Part shown: piece by piece, positions 43,561-55,515 of the stretch
Layout: each line of letters begins with the position of its first letter
How positions within the stretch are numbered: the first letter of the stretch is position 1
Position numbers and translations under genes: made by a program
DNA from: Brachypterus glaber
Lineage: Eukaryota; Arthropoda; Insecta; Coleoptera; Kateretidae
DNA: 64,000 nt
Reading direction: 5' to 3'
Assembly: GCA_958510825.1 (NCBI GenBank)
Contig: OY294046.1
Span: 46,977,794 to 47,041,793 of the forward strand
The notes under the pieces: model-generated
The model's database searches: none
What the model was told of the DNA's origin: nothing
Seen by the model: only the letters and a program-made list of their open reading frames with translations

Positions 43561-43846
43561 TTATTACACAGGCCCACAAAAAAAGTTCTCTGTGCTGGGG
43601 TTAAGACACACCTATTCTTATGTATTTTGGGATGATGAACACGAATCTGTGATAAAATAGACACTTCATGGGCTCATATTATTGCTACACTGAAAAAACA
43701 GTCTAAAATGGTAAAAATTTCATACTATTTTAGTGTACCAAAATATGCGCCACTGAAATGCCTTCGTGTTTAGCATCCCAAAATACATAAGAATAAGTGG
43801 GTATCAAACCCAGCACAGACAACTTTTTTTATGGGCCTCTGTTATT
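43561..43846. mobile_element. 286-bp TIR MITE, family K
   Basis: Arms of about 85 bp: TTATTACACAGGCCCACAAA, CTGTGCTGGG and TTCTTATGTATTTTGGGATG face their complements ending GGGCCTCTGTTATTA. Non-coding centre. Confidence 0.8.
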
Positions 43847-44482
43847 AGTAAGTTCAGGAAAAAATGATATAATAATTATGATAAATATTCACATTCGTGT
43901 AAAAATTACAGCACAAAACGTGTAATAATAACAAATGTTTTAAAAAGTCCAACTAGAAAAAAAAATTGTAAATTTTACCTTTAATTTACTGTAAAATTAC
44001 AATTAAAATAATGCAAAAGCTTATTTTTACTACAAAACCATGTAATTTTTATAGTATTTCATTAAATTTATATTTTATTAAGTAAATTATGTAATAAAAA
44101 ACAAAATAAATTGCTAATATTTATTTGTAAATAAGTACAGACAATTTCTAAATAATATTTAAACACAAAATAATTGTATTTTTTACAAAATAAATGCATT
44201 AATATTGTTATACTTATACTGTAAAAAATACAGTACCTAAATCATTTGTGAAACATTCGCAAAATATTTTTCAAAGTTTAGAGTTAATTTGTAAAGAGCT
44301 GTACCACGTGACCAATGTTTACTACCCAAACGACGCTTAGATATCGTGAGAATCTATTTGTTATATGTGTACAAACTTGTGCAACATTAGCGCCAGTTTG
44401 TACGCTCTCGATACAGAAATAATTTTAGTCCATAAGGATTTTTAATAAATTCAAGGTTAGGGCCAAAGACACTATACCAATA
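43847..44482. other. AT-rich spacer
   Basis: Nothing recognised apart from a short GTACAAACTTGTGC / AGTTTGTACGC self-complementary stretch at about 44369-44405. Confidence 0.4.
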
Positions 44483-44559
44483 CTGCCGTGCTAAGCTGAA
44501 AGGTCCTATCTATATATGTTTAACATACACAGATAGGACCTTTCAGCTTAGGAAGGCAG
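44483..44559. repeat. 77-bp hairpin
   Basis: CTAAGCTGAAAGGTCCTATC and GATAGGACCTTTCAGCTTAG are perfect inverted repeats with a 20-base spacer. Confidence 0.85.
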
Positions 44560-44561
44560 AA

Positions 44562-44690
44562 TACAGGATGTCCAGTAAATGATGTCATTAATTTTAAGGG
44601 GTGATTCTACATAGGAAAATATGAAAGAAAGTTCGTATGGAAACGTTCAAGTATTACGTAACGAAAATTTTTATCATTTTGAAGGGAATA
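44562..44690 (+). mobile_element. Family O end fused to a family C end
   Basis: TACAGGATGTCCAGTAAATG and GGTGATTCTACATAGG, then at 44642 AACGTTCAAGTATTACGTAA. One end each, so both elements are partial here. Confidence 0.55.
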
Positions 44691-45695
44691 ATAATTTAAG
44701 ATTTTTATTTTTTTAGTTAGTTACAACACATATCTATATTTTAAAAATTAGTGGTATTATTTAATTATAATATATATTTCCTATAAATAAAAGAGTCTGA
44801 AATCCTTTAAAAACAACGAAAAACGACTAAAAATATTTAAGACTCAATTTTTCCCCAATAGCTTAAGTGTGTGAGAAATAAATACCATAACTAATTAGTT
44901 CTAAGTGTGCTTTTTAAAAGTAAAAACATAATTTGGCCAATACAAAACATACACCGTTTTTAAAACCTTTTAAAAATTCAACTATTGAAATTTATGCCTT
45001 AAAATAGGATTTTTCGAAATTACTTCCAATATCAATTACAGTAAACAGGGCATTAAAAATGACAAATATCAACCTTATTAAGTTGTAAATAAGTAAGGGT
45101 AATTATATTTGTCATCTCTGGATAAATTTAGGTTTTTGGGAAATCATTTTACGCGACCTAACCTTTAAGGCTAAAAAACCCTTGGTAATTTGTAGTTCGA
45201 TCTGATTACATATTGTCCAAAAAGAATTTTTTTTGTCATTTGATCTTACAAGTCAGGCATAAAAACCGACAGATAATTTTTTAAGCAGAAATTTATTTTT
45301 TTGCATTTAAAATTCACAATAAAAAAATCCAATAAAAAATATTCAGAAAAAAACTATTATTTTTTTGATAAACCAAGACTCTCTTAGCAATTTTCTGTCA
45401 TAGTACGGGGAAAGCATTATTATATTATTGTTAATATATTATGTATATGACATATATTTATAAAAAACATTAATATACTAAAATTGTTTTATTTTTTTTT
45501 GCAGTTATTCGGTTTCCTATGCAAGAAATATATATTCTCCCACTTTTAACCGTTTTGAGCCACCTCTAAATGTTAATATTTTTGGATAAAATTTTACGTA
45601 GTTTCTTTCTAAACCAAATAAAGTAATTTGAGCTTTGGGCCCCCAAAAAATTCCAAAAAATAAAAAAATGTGCAATTTCTTGCATCACCCTAATA
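44691..45695. other. AT-rich spacer
   Basis: No gene, RNA or structured repeat recognised. Confidence 0.4.
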
Positions 45696-46075
45696 TACAG
45701 AATGTCCAGTAAATGATGTCATTAATTTTAAGGAGGGATTCTACATATGAAAATATGAAAAAAAGTTTCTATAAACATATGTCTAAAAATGCGTCGTAAG
45801 GGAGCTAAGCCCCTTTGAAAGTGGCTAAAAAAGTCGGTTTTTATATGATAACTCAGGAACGCTTTGAGGTAAAAAAAATACGTACATGAAAATAGCATAC
45901 GAAGATGGGACTTATTAAGGTTTTTTTACGTTTAAAACCTCGTTGCTGTATCTGAAAGCGTTCCTGAGTTATTAAATAAAACCAGAATTTTTTAGCCACT
46001 TTCACTACGACGCATGTTTATAGAAACTTTTTTTCATATTTTCATATGTAGAATCCCTCCTTAAAATTGATGATC
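45696..46075. mobile_element. Family O short inverted copy
   Basis: The left arm begins TACAGAATGTCCAGTAAATG; the right arm, ending TAGAATCCCTCCTTAAAATT, is inverted (AAAGTGGCTAAAAAAGTCGG against its complement). The last terminal bases are lost. Confidence 0.65.
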
Positions 46076-47231
46076 GCAAAAAAAAAGCTATAAATAGCAG
46101 CTATGTCTCGTTTTGGTTGGGATTTTCTTACTGATTGTGAACCTAGAGGAGTGCAATTTCTTTAGAATAGTTTACTAAATAAATCGCAATATTTTTATTG
46201 TATATGTAAATTACACATCTTTAAAAATTAACTCACTATAGTAACTGCCCAATTTTACAATATTTTCAAATAAAAAGTAAAAAATTACAAATTAGTGATT
46301 GTATTGCTTTGCAATTATTTGTAATAAATTCCTAAATTAGAGCAATCTTTTACAAAAAAATACTTAATATTTTACTAAAATAATGCAAAAAAACATATAT
46401 TAATTATATATGCTTAATCATATATTAAGTATACTTAAATTAGTAAAAATTTACAAATAATTTGTGAAATAATACTTGAGAAATTATTGAGAAAAATTAC
46501 AGTGACCCACATGAGTAACCAATAGGGTCTTCTTCGATTTTTGGTTTTAATTATTTTTAAAAATTAGAAGTTCTAATTATAATATATATGCTATTTATTT
46601 ATTTTTTAGTCTACTTAAACAGGAGAAAAAAAATTATAAAATTTGAATTATTTTTTCCCGCTCCACTGAAAACGTCACAGACAGAGTTTGCGCAGTTCAA
46701 GTCAGTTTTGATTTTGTATGTTGGCTACTCTGATTGTTATTAAATAGATGTGACTGTCATGAAGCGTTTGGCTAATTATCCGGAAGGGAAAGGCCAAAAA
46801 TAAAGAGAGAGAGAGTCATGAAGCGTTGATGTGAGGTTATATTTTCCTATTTTTCGGTTTTATTCAGTTTAAGTTTTATTTGGTGTGTATTTACTGGACT
46901 TTTTATATTTCAAGACAGTGTATTTTAAAAAGGTAAGCACAAAGTCTTTTGCGAAACACTAAAAGGTTTGAGGCCTTAATATTTGCACCTAAGATTTTTT
47001 TACCATATAGAAATTTTTTGGTTTAAATTTCATATCTGTGTCAAAGCATTCTTGAAATATAGTTTATTTTCAAATGACTTGCAGATTTACAGACTATAAT
47101 GGAAATTACTCTATGTGCAGAAAATTTCTGCATCCAGGGACATACTTTAAGTATTACATAATATATTTCAAGAACAATGTTTAGTTTTTATTTATAAAAC
47201 CAAATTATATACTCGTGTTTAACTTTTAGGC

Positions 47232-47412
47232 ATGGATTTCAAAAACTGTTTTTTTTTCCAAGTTGCAAAAATTCATCAAAAAACTGCAAAGAAGTTTTTT
47301 TACTGTACCAAAACCAGAGGCTGTACAAAAATCATAGTTATCTGTTTTTCAAGAACCAGGGGCACCAAAGAAATCTATAGGTGGATATTTCTGCTGTGAG
47401 GACCATCTTGAA
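47232..47412 (+). pseudogene. THAP-like zinc-finger exon, frameshifted
   Basis: Acceptor TTTAACTTTTAG, ATG at 47232, donor GAA|GTAAGT at 47413. Reading across frames gives PSCKNSSKNCKE, FFTVPKPEAVQKS, stop, LSVFQEPGAPKKSIGGYFCC and EDHLE. The CxxxxC...CxxH spacing and a Trp position (now TAG) fit THAP DNA-binding domains, found in transposases and host factors. Both frame changes fall in T homopolymers (about 47250 and 47297), so assembly error is possible, but the TAG also needs explaining. A possible untranslated first exon ends AAAAG|GTAAGC at 46932. No later transposase exon is visible. Confidence 0.6.
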
Positions 47413-47962
47413 GTAAGTTTAAAATTATATACAAGGTGTATGGTACACGAGATGGTACATGGATAGAAAAAATTTAAGGGGTGATAGATCAGCTCATTTT
47501 GAGTCTATTAGACCAATATACCCTTATACAAAGTCTTAACGTTTTTTAGATATCAGCCTTTTTAGATATTTTTGCGAAATACTTTATTTTTTTCCTGTAC
47601 GTATGTATTATTTTTACACTTTGATAAAACATTACAAAAAGAAATGCCAAACTATAAAAAATATGTAGGCCAATTTATGAGTTAAAATACAGTGGTTCAA
47701 ACTTATTTTTCTATACTATGCACTAGTTCAAGGGAATGAGAAAGTTATACACACTTCTTTGTTTTGAAGAAAGAGACTCTCAGGCTGAGACTAGAGCATG
47801 CAAATCCCGGGACCAGCGAAAATTTGCTGGTCCTGGGACTGAAAATACATAAAAAAATGTGTACTTTTTTTTATTTTTGGCTTTATCATAACAAAAGGAA
47901 TAAGCATCTAATAGATGATATTATCAGGGGTAATATCATAAGTGATACTAGGTTAGGTATTG

Positions 47963-48110
47963 GGGAACGTTCAAGTATTACGTAACGCTCCTAGGGGGGG
48001 GGTCATTTTGAAGTGTTATGCCCATGTTAATGGTATTGAAAAATAGCGTTACAGGGGGGTGGGGGTCCAAAATGATCAAAATTTGCGTTACGTAATACTT
48101 GAACGTTCCC
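47963..48110. mobile_element. Family C MITE, 148 bp, copy 2
   Basis: GGGAACGTTCAAGTATTACG and its exact inverted partner, flanked by TTG on both sides (3-bp target duplication). A nine-G run and a GGGGGGTGGGGG run lie inside. It splits an AACCTAGTATCAC-type inverted repeat. Confidence 0.85.
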
Positions 48111-48126
48111 TTGGTGGTTTTTAGAT

Positions 48127-48365
48127 AAATTTTACGAATATTAATCCCCTATTAATGCAACAACTGCTTTAGCAGGAGTTGAATTTTCCAAAAATTGGGA
48201 TTAATATGAGTAAAATTTGAAAAAAAAAGCACAGGTACTTAACCTAGTATCACGAATTGATATTTAGGAGTTGAATTTACCAAAAATTGGGATTAATATG
48301 AGTAAAATTTGAAAAAAAAAGCACCGGTAACTAACCTAGTATCATGAATTTATATTTAGGGAGAG
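48127..48365 (+). repeat. 92-bp tandem repeat with inverted start
   Basis: AGGAGTTGAATTT at 48174 and 48266 start two copies (AAAATTGGGATTAATATGAG, AACCTAGTATCA). 48127-48148 is inverted relative to GGGATTAATATGAGTAAAAT. Confidence 0.75.
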
Positions 48366-48409
48366 AATATAATTTATATTTAATATACATACCTCTTAAT
48401 TATAACTCA

Positions 48410-48670
48410 AAAAAGCTTTGGACTAAACATTTCAAATTTAGACCATAGGTTGATTATCTAAAGTTCTAAAAAGTTCTAGGCTGGGATTGTTTTTGGTAAA
48501 AATCGGATTGGGATAAGGGGTTAAAACGGGGTAAAAACAATTTATTTGAAAAACATTTTTTTTTTCAATTTATTTTTCGTTTTACAAAACAAGAAACTTT
48601 TTTTTTTCGTTTTTGATTTTAATGAAACTAGGCCTATAGGGAAAAGTATTATTTTATTGTTTTTTTTATA
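48410..48670 (+). repeat. Family S fragment
   Basis: CAAATTTAGACCATAGGTTG and CTAGGCTGGGATTGTTTTTG match 4013-4060; GAAAAGTATTATTTTATTG matches the end of the 62890 copy. Confidence 0.6.
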
Positions 48671-49240
48671 ATAAAGCCAATAAAAACAAAAAAGTGAATT
48701 TTTTTTATTTGTAATGCAAACTTTATTCCAGAAATACAATAAACTGAGTAACCAACTTAAGAATACATTAAGATAAAACCTTGAAATTTGGAGGGTGTTA
48801 TCTATCACTAATAAATATTTTTGTATGTAAATTAATACTAACAGTACTTATTTTGTTGCAGATGATCAGGTCAGGGAAAAGTCTGGAAATTTTGTGAAAT
48901 ACTTTCTGAAATTTTACAAATTTGGTCAGGGAAAAGTCAGTGAATTTGGATTTTAAATTTCAGTGCCAATCCTGCAGGGAACATGTACTAGCACTATTAT
49001 TTAAAGTTGTAATTAAAAATGAGTAAGGCACTTGTATTTTTTCCAGTTATCATGTGTTAAGTTTATTTATTTATTTGTACAATCATTGTATTATATAATA
49101 AATTATGTCTACATTAAATCCCAAGATAAGTAATTTTCATATACATAATATAATATACATACATATACATATATAATATACATTTATATTTAAATAAATT
49201 TTTGTTTTTCAATACTTTTTTTGAATTTTATTACCCCACC

Positions 49241-50436
49241 CTAACTCTTTTTTTTGTGGATTTGAGGAAAACTATGTTGTGTTCTGGTCTCATCTAAATT
49301 TCTGTCCCTAAAGTAATTTCCTATATCTTTAAAGAACGTAGAGGGTCCCCCAATTTTTAATTCAGAGGCCTTGATGTATTTCATTTTGTGGCCCACTTGT
49401 GCCAATGCTGGTTTTTCCTAGTAGCACTCAACCTCTGCAATTGCATGCTTACATCCACCTAGAACAATTAAAAATGCTTTTTACTTTTGCTATGATTATA
49501 TCAAAGGCTTCATAACATGAAATGGAGACCAAAAACTGAAAGTACACCTCTACGTTATAAAGCCCTCAATATTAAGAAAGTGTTAAATCTTATTCTGAGT
49601 GGAGGGGGGGTAGTTAGCAGGAAAAAATCTGGTTTATATCATGGCTCGGTTCTAAAAGGGCCAATGTCACTATATCCTTATTATCAGTTATACTGCAGAA
49701 CTAACTTTTTCTTAGATCTATATAACCTAAAAAAGCCAATGTCAGTGCTTGTGAGATAAATGTAGATTTTTAATGACATGTGTGTTTTTAATAAACATGT
49801 CTGTTAAACTGCTAAAACAGCCAATATTTTGTTTGACTTAGTGTATCTGTTTAAAATTTTTGACATTGGCCCTTTTAGAACCAAGCCACAGATATATACT
49901 CGACTGGGGCTCCTGTTGCTTAGGGGATTGCCCTACAACAGCTGACTTTTTATAAGGTATTTAAAATAGAACCCCAGAATTCCACAGACCAAAATAACTA
50001 AAATAATTTACCTTCAAAAGCTGTACAACTTTGCAACTAAGAATGACTTCATTTTTTTCATCAATTTCTGCTGCGATCATGAACTTTGTGCTCAAGGACA
50101 ACACGTCCTTTTACTGTGCAAATACTAGTGCTCTTATCCTGATTGAGTTGCACATAACCATAACCTGGCCCTGCAAATATACAATATGTTTTAAAATATC
50201 CACATTTTTCACAAATTACTCAAAAAAATAGTTTATGCACATGAATAGAACAAAAAATTCAGTAAAACCTAAAAACTAAAATTAAAATAAAGAGTGTATA
50301 CTGACCATACATTTTTAAACCGGAACTCCACACTAAAATAGTCCAATTTTTTGCGAAAAATTCTTTAACCATCACGTAATTAACGTGTAGTAAATTTTCG
50401 CTAATTGCTTTCACAAAAAAAATCCACTGAAGCCAT
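49241..50436 (-). pseudogene. SWIM-type zinc-finger gene of the YqaJ-linked insect family, decayed
   Basis: Three minus-strand exons: 50436-50306, 50170-50012, 49458-49241, all with GT/AG borders. Exon 1 starts MASVDFF and, one T of a T8 run over, continues KEFFAKNWTILVWSSG to MYG. Exon 2 resumes in phase: PGYGYVQLNQDKSTSICTVK, then frames shift to AAEIDEKNEVILSCK and CTAFEG. Exon 3 gives GGCKHAIAEVECY, stop (TAG at a Trp position), EKPALAQVGHKMKYIKASEL, ending at TAG 49243-49241 with AATAAA just after. The CxC...GGCKH pattern is the SWIM zinc finger; GYVQL and CYW-KPAL blocks recur in insect proteins that carry a YqaJ-type nuclease, which is absent here. At least three frameshifts and one stop: a relic or a badly assembled gene. 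Confidence 0.68.
49636..49896. mobile_element. Family B MITE, copy 2
   Basis: TATATCATGGCTCGGTTCTA, then AAAGGGCCAATGTCA, faces TGACATTGGCCCTTTTAGAA and CCAAGCCACAGATATA. Sits between SWIM exons 2 and 3. Confidence 0.8.
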
Positions 50437-50778
50437 AATTAAAGCAAAAACAAATAAAATAACTTTAAAAACAAACCGATTCCGAAATTTAACACGGAAC
50501 TCTCCACTGACAGATAAAAAGTGAGGTTATGTCTACGCTAGCAGTTTAGCCACACTAAGAAATAAAATGTCGTTTCTGCGCAGTCTCTATCTGTGACGTA
50601 GAAAATAAGGCGCGACGAAAAAATTTAAACTTTAAATCGATTTTTAGAATAGTTAGCGTTATAAAAAAGGAAAATTACTTTACATTTACCTTACTATTAT
50701 AAAGTACTTTGTAAATCAGTGTTCAAATATTAAAAACAAGACTTAGTGGAGAACCCTATTACCCATGCGAGTTACTGT

Positions 50779-51971
50779 AAAGAACCCCGCACAAAACCCC
50801 GTGTTTTTTGCTTTCGGCTAAATTTGCTGGAAATTATATATTTTATTAACCTTCATGTCCTTAGTATTTGACCAAAATTTCAACTTAACTGTATGTACAG
50901 TTTTCGAGATATCGTGCCTTAAAATTGGTAATTTAGAATTCAGGAAAATTTTACACCTGTTAAAATTTTGTGCTTTTTTATTGTCAGTTTTTTTTATGCA
51001 TGATAAAACTTAATGGTGCAAACTGAACGTGCTTTATTGAAATGTGTTATAACATAATGTTATTAACATTGGCCACAGAGTGTTTCCCTTTTCCGTGACA
51101 ACAGCCTAAAACAGCCGATATAATATATATATATTAAAAATGTTAATTATTAATTTTGGTTTAATATTAAAAAACAGAAAATCTAACGGCTAGAATTTCA
51201 TAATTTCTATATATTATATAGTTTTTGAGTTACTGAATAAAAATAATTGAAAGAGAAGCCTTTTAGAGTACTCAAAGTCCTTCTGTTTGGGTATGATCAT
51301 CCAAAACACATAAAAATTTATTAACTCGATCAATCAGCTAAAAGTTTTAAATTCTCGGTAAATCTTACAAATTGCTAAAGTAAAGTAGGTAAACCAACCA
51401 AAGAGGGCCTACATTGGCGTAGTGGGAAAAAGGTTTAAAAAGGTTTTATTAGATTACTTATTACATTTTTTTTTTCTATTGTACAGAGCGCTATTAAACA
51501 CGCTGTGGTATTCTTTCGTTGAATGAAGTTTACCAATTTTTGAATATTCACTTGTTACCCCATGTCCCACCTTGTTCTAATAGAACTGTTCTAGGGGTGG
51601 GTCCTCTGTAATCCCCATCTCTGATGATTGAGATCTAAGAACTAACGACCTAAATCTCTTATATGCGGTTTAATAGAACATATTATGTGATGTCAATATA
51701 AGATAATGTTTCTATGGCTTCTTGATCACTCCCTCATAGAATTCGAATATTAAATTAAGTCTGGGAATGTAGTGTGCTTAAGACATAAGGGCCCACTATA
51801 GACTAGTAAAAGGAGCTTCTCTAGGCATAATATCTATTTACTACGCACAAATATATCAAATGTAATTAAATTTAACGTTCATCAAAGTCCTTAAATATAA
51901 TTCGTCTTTCTGGGTATGATACACGCAGAAAATTCTGTTATAGCAATAATTACTTGCCAAGCAATCTAAGA
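50779..51971. other. AT-rich spacer
   Basis: No gene or structured repeat recognised; short AT runs only. Confidence 0.4.
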
Positions 51972-52877
51972 GTAGGGGTAACCGGGGCTAATTGTCGCAC
52001 TTTTAATTCAAAGTCAGTTTTTTCCTTAATTTTTGTTTTTTTTTTTTAATTGACCAAATGGTAATTTTAGCTGCATGTTTCAGTAATATTATTATAAGAT
52101 AAAACATGGAAAAATTTACAGGGTATTAGAGTTATGATTTTTTTTATGAAGTCTCGACAAATGCGACAACGTGCCCCGTCACGGGGCATGTTGTCGCGGC
52201 TCTTAAAGTATATTTTTTTGAAGAAATATAAAGGTATTTAAAAAAAATATAAATAACTAATAAGACATGTGCCTTCCCAAAAGCCGATTGTTATCTAACT
52301 TTTTACTCTTGTACCAAAATTGTCAACTTTGTAATGAAATAATATTTTTTCTATTTTTTTATTTTAATTTAATTTAATAAACGATTTTATTTGCTATCCT
52401 ATTAAGTTTCACTTTTAAACACAGTTTTGAATAATAAAAATGCGAAAAAGGAAATGTTATACCATGAACATATCTCCAGATCATGCGACAACTAGCCCCA
52501 AACCAAATGCGACAACTAGCCCCAGTGGTCAATTTTACCTTATGTATCAAGTACTGTCTAATTAACGAATAATCACTCCTAAATGACAATATCAACAAAT
52601 AATATACACCTTAAACTATTAATATACATATAATTTTCTTATCTTAATATTTTAAATCCCTCACAATAAGAAAAAATATTTACCACAAAAAAATTACTGG
52701 ACCCTTTAATTTTGACATTTTTTAGATTAAATTGCTGCTCTTTTAACTTATTGCTTTTAAGTTTACAAATGATAAATGACACTTTTTTAACGCAGAGGTT
52801 AATCTCGGTTTGGTGCAGAAAACTATTTTACTTTTTGAGATACAAGCACTTCGACAACTAGCCCCGGTCACCCCTAC
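51972..52877. mobile_element. 906-bp TIR element with GCGACAAC motifs, family N
   Basis: The ends GTAGGGGTAACCGGGGCTAA (then TTGTCGCAC) and CGACAACTAGCCCCGGTCAC (then CCCTAC) are inverted. The same CGACAAC-TAGCCCC motif recurs inside at 52485-52500 and 52509-52524, and a GC-rich hairpin is at 52163-52197. No transposase. Confidence 0.75.
52163..52197. repeat. 35-bp GC-rich hairpin
   Basis: GCGACAACGTGCCCCGT faces ACGGGGCATGTTGTCGC with one mismatch and a one-base loop, in otherwise AT-rich DNA. It contains the element's own terminal motif. Confidence 0.85.
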
Positions 52878-52904
52878 CAGTTATTTAGTAATATCCCGTG
52901 CTAT

Positions 52905-53095
52905 TATAAAGTGCCGAACACTTTTTAATGCAAAACTGGCATTAGCGATGAGTAAAATGCAAGAAAGCTGTGTGCGTTTTACTGGCCACCGAGCTGTTGT
53001 ACGTAGCAATCACATGGGCTTGTCGCGCACAACTCTAACAGAGGCGTGGCTTCAAACGAAGAGTATTTTCTTTTCAAACTGTTCGGCACTTTATA
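52905..53095. mobile_element. 191-bp MITE
   Basis: TATAAAGTGCCGAACA and TGTTCGGCACTTTATA are perfect inverted ends; the interior is GC-richer (GTGTGCGTTTTACTGGCCAC). Confidence 0.75.
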
Positions 53096-53214
53096 CTCGC
53101 ACTGTATATAAAACTATTTAGCTAAAAACTCGCGACGAAAGAATTATACTGCTCAGTAAAAGAGCTTTCCCGTGTTTTACCTCCGCGCGAGACATGGATT
53201 TATTATTATTATTA

Positions 53215-53400
53215 GATTCACTTTCAGCAACCTTAAAACCCCCAATATACCAATTTTCACGAAAACTACCCCCCTTCCCCCAGGGGGTGGATTTAGATTT
53301 TGTTATTATCCGATTCACTTCCAGCAACCTTAAAACCCCCAATATACCAATTTTCACGAAAACTACCCCCGCCCCTCAGGGAGTTAAGTTAGAAATTATT
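53215..53400 (+). repeat. 97-bp tandem duplication
   Basis: GATTCACTTTCAGCAACCTT at 53215 and GATTCACTTCCAGCAACCTT at 53312, each followed by AAAACCCCCAATATACCAAT and a C-rich ending. Confidence 0.85.
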
Positions 53401-53906
53401 TTTTATTGTATGAAAAACAAATACATTATTTATTTGGTTGGCTGGAAAGTGTAGCACAAATAAGATAGAGATAGGGTAGACGTCCTTTGTTTCATAATTC
53501 TAGTTGTAGAGAGCTCCATTAGGTACAATAACCATCTATTAATAGCACTGGAATTCAAAAAATCTCCGGCTTTAATGGGTTAATATTAATATTTTTATAA
53601 TTTTAATTAAAATTAATAAAATTCCTAGGGTAACACGTACATATCGAGCCTAAAAAAGAGGGATAATTCACACAATAGATTTGTTTTGGTTCTTGAAAAT
53701 CTCAATTCTGAATTAATTCGGAACTGGCGCAGTTGCAACTGGGTAATGCTCAGTAGCAACTACGCAAGTTTCAAACCAATTTAGAACTGTGATTTTCCAG
53801 AACCAAAACAAATCTAATGTATTTTATTTTAATATAAATATTTGGATTTTTTTTAATTCTGACTTTTTTTAATGTTTCATTTTTTTAATTCAATAGTACC
53901 GTTTTA
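53401..53906. other. Non-coding spacer
   Basis: Contains an inverted pair TTTGTTTTGGTTCTTGAAAA (53680) and CCAGAACCAAAACAAATC (53796), a hairpin of about 140 bp. No gene. Confidence 0.5.
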
Positions 53907-54753
53907 CTCCAGTCAAATAATAAATGTAAATTGCAATAAATGTACACGGGCTGATATTTTAAAGGGAATTAGTGGATGGTTACAGAACACTCCTGTTGGT
54001 TTTTCACCCAGTGATTTGCCTAAGGGGTGTCTGCTATTTTTGAGGTGGGTTACTTAATATTCATCTTACGATAAAAATGTATATAGCCAATTTTGTTAAG
54101 GAGGAAATTTCCAACAATTTTGTTTTGATGTTTTATTTTTTAACATATTAATAACAATCGAGTTAATTTAAAAATAGCCATGTTGGAGGTGAAATTGCTT
54201 TTTCCATTTTCGGCCAAATTATTCATCGGACGATAAAAGTGGTTATAAGCAAACTTGTAGCTCTTACAGTTCTCTATAAGCTACATATATTATAAATTTT
54301 CATAGGTACTTTGGTATGGTTACAGAGGGCGCACCTCGACTTCACCGCCCACTGTAACGGTAACAAAATACTTTATAATATATAAAACTTATATATAATT
54401 TTAAGCCCTACAACTTTGCTTATAAGAACTTTTATCCTCCGATGAATAATTTGGCTGAAAAATCACAAAAACCATGTTTGGTTATATTTGAAAATTTATA
54501 ACTCGATTGTTAACATAATAAAAAAATGATTCAAACAAAACTTGTTGGAAATTGGTTATATACATTTTTATCGTAAGATATGATACATATTTAGCTAAAA
54601 TTTTTAAAATCTAAGATAGCGGAAATCCCTTACGCAAATCGCCCGGTGAAAAACCAACAGGAGGGTTCTCTTGCTATCCACTACTACCCCCTATCAGTCC
54701 GTGTGTACATTTATTGCAATTAAACACAGGAATTTTTCGTTATTTGACTGGAC
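53907..54753. mobile_element. Family F long inverted-repeat element, copy 2
   Basis: CTCCAGTCAAATAATAAATG and TTGCAATAAATGTACACGGG face TGTACATTTATTGCAATT and ATTTGACTGGAC. Same internal landmarks as copy 1 (GTAGCTCTTACAG, GGTTACAGAGGGCGCACC). Confidence 0.8.
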
Positions 54754-54869
54754 TATTTATACTTTAACACCTTAAAATGAAAGATAGGTATAGCAGGCGC
54801 AATTACTATAGACGATTGTGCCTCTCACTTGCACACATCCTGCGTTACGAAGGTTACAGCGTAAATAGT

Positions 54870-55515
54870 CTAAAAGCTGGTGACCATTTTTATTTCATTA
54901 TTTGCTTCCAGCTGTTTTTTATATATGTCTTAAAGTAAATTCAAATTAAGCTACTTGCAAATCGCCAGGTACTGGATCGGGTTCCTTTGAATGCTAGAAG
55001 CCTCGAAAGGGTGATGAAATGGGGTCCCCAACAAATATTTTTTTAACTTACCGAGTCAAATAAATTACATTTAGATTAGTCTATTTTTTACAGTTTTACA
55101 CAATTATTTAGTAGGCTAAAAGTTAAAAAAAAAATACTTTAAAAACTTTTGACATATGTCAACACTAAAAACTCGAAATAATTTTCATTTAATCAAAATG
55201 TCATTTTATAAATTCTCATTTCTTTAAAAAAAAAATAATGCAACGGCACTTTTTAAAGACTGTTCCTACGCCTTGGCCCCAGAATTATTGTGTATAACAA
55301 TGAAAATAGCTTAATCTGAATGTATTAAAAGAAATTTGTATGACTCGGCAAGTTAAAAATAGATTTTTTTGGTAGCTCAGTGCTTCTAGCACCCAAGGAA
55401 CCGGATCCGGAGTCTAGCAATTTGAAAATAGCTTAATCTGAATGTACTTTAAGACACATATAAAATATAGATGGGAGCAAATAATGAAATAAAAATGGTT
55501 ACCGGCTCTCCGACT
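54870..55515. mobile_element. Family E foldback element, copy 3
   Basis: TAGTCTAAAAGCTGGTGACC faces GGTTACCGGCTCTCCGACTA; same order of internal blocks as copies 1 and 2, uninterrupted at the sites where copy 2 has insertions. Confidence 0.75.

Larger units (their letters stand above)
46499..50778. mobile_element. ~4.3-kb DNA transposon remnant with THAP and SWIM genes
   Basis: The left end ACAGTGACCCACATGAGTAA and the right end TTACTCGCATGGGTAA (as its complement, ACAGTAACTCGCATGGGTAA) match, followed on both sides by AATAGGGT. Similarity resumes about 170 bp in: CGTCACAGACAGAG and TTGCGCAG on the left, CGTCACAGATAGAG and CTGCGCAG on the right. Inside are a plus-strand THAP-like exon and a minus-strand SWIM-finger gene, convergent. 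This two-gene layout resembles ISL2EU/IS4EU-type transposons, which pair a transposase with a YqaJ-type protein. Most of the transposase is gone. Nested MITEs sit at 47963 and 49636. The target duplication is not resolved. Confidence 0.65.

Noticed and set aside
47232..50436. TAG read as tryptophan or another sense codon in both transposon genes
   Set aside because: TAG is used as a normal stop in the intact protease gene, and both genes are also frameshifted; decay or sequence error explains it.
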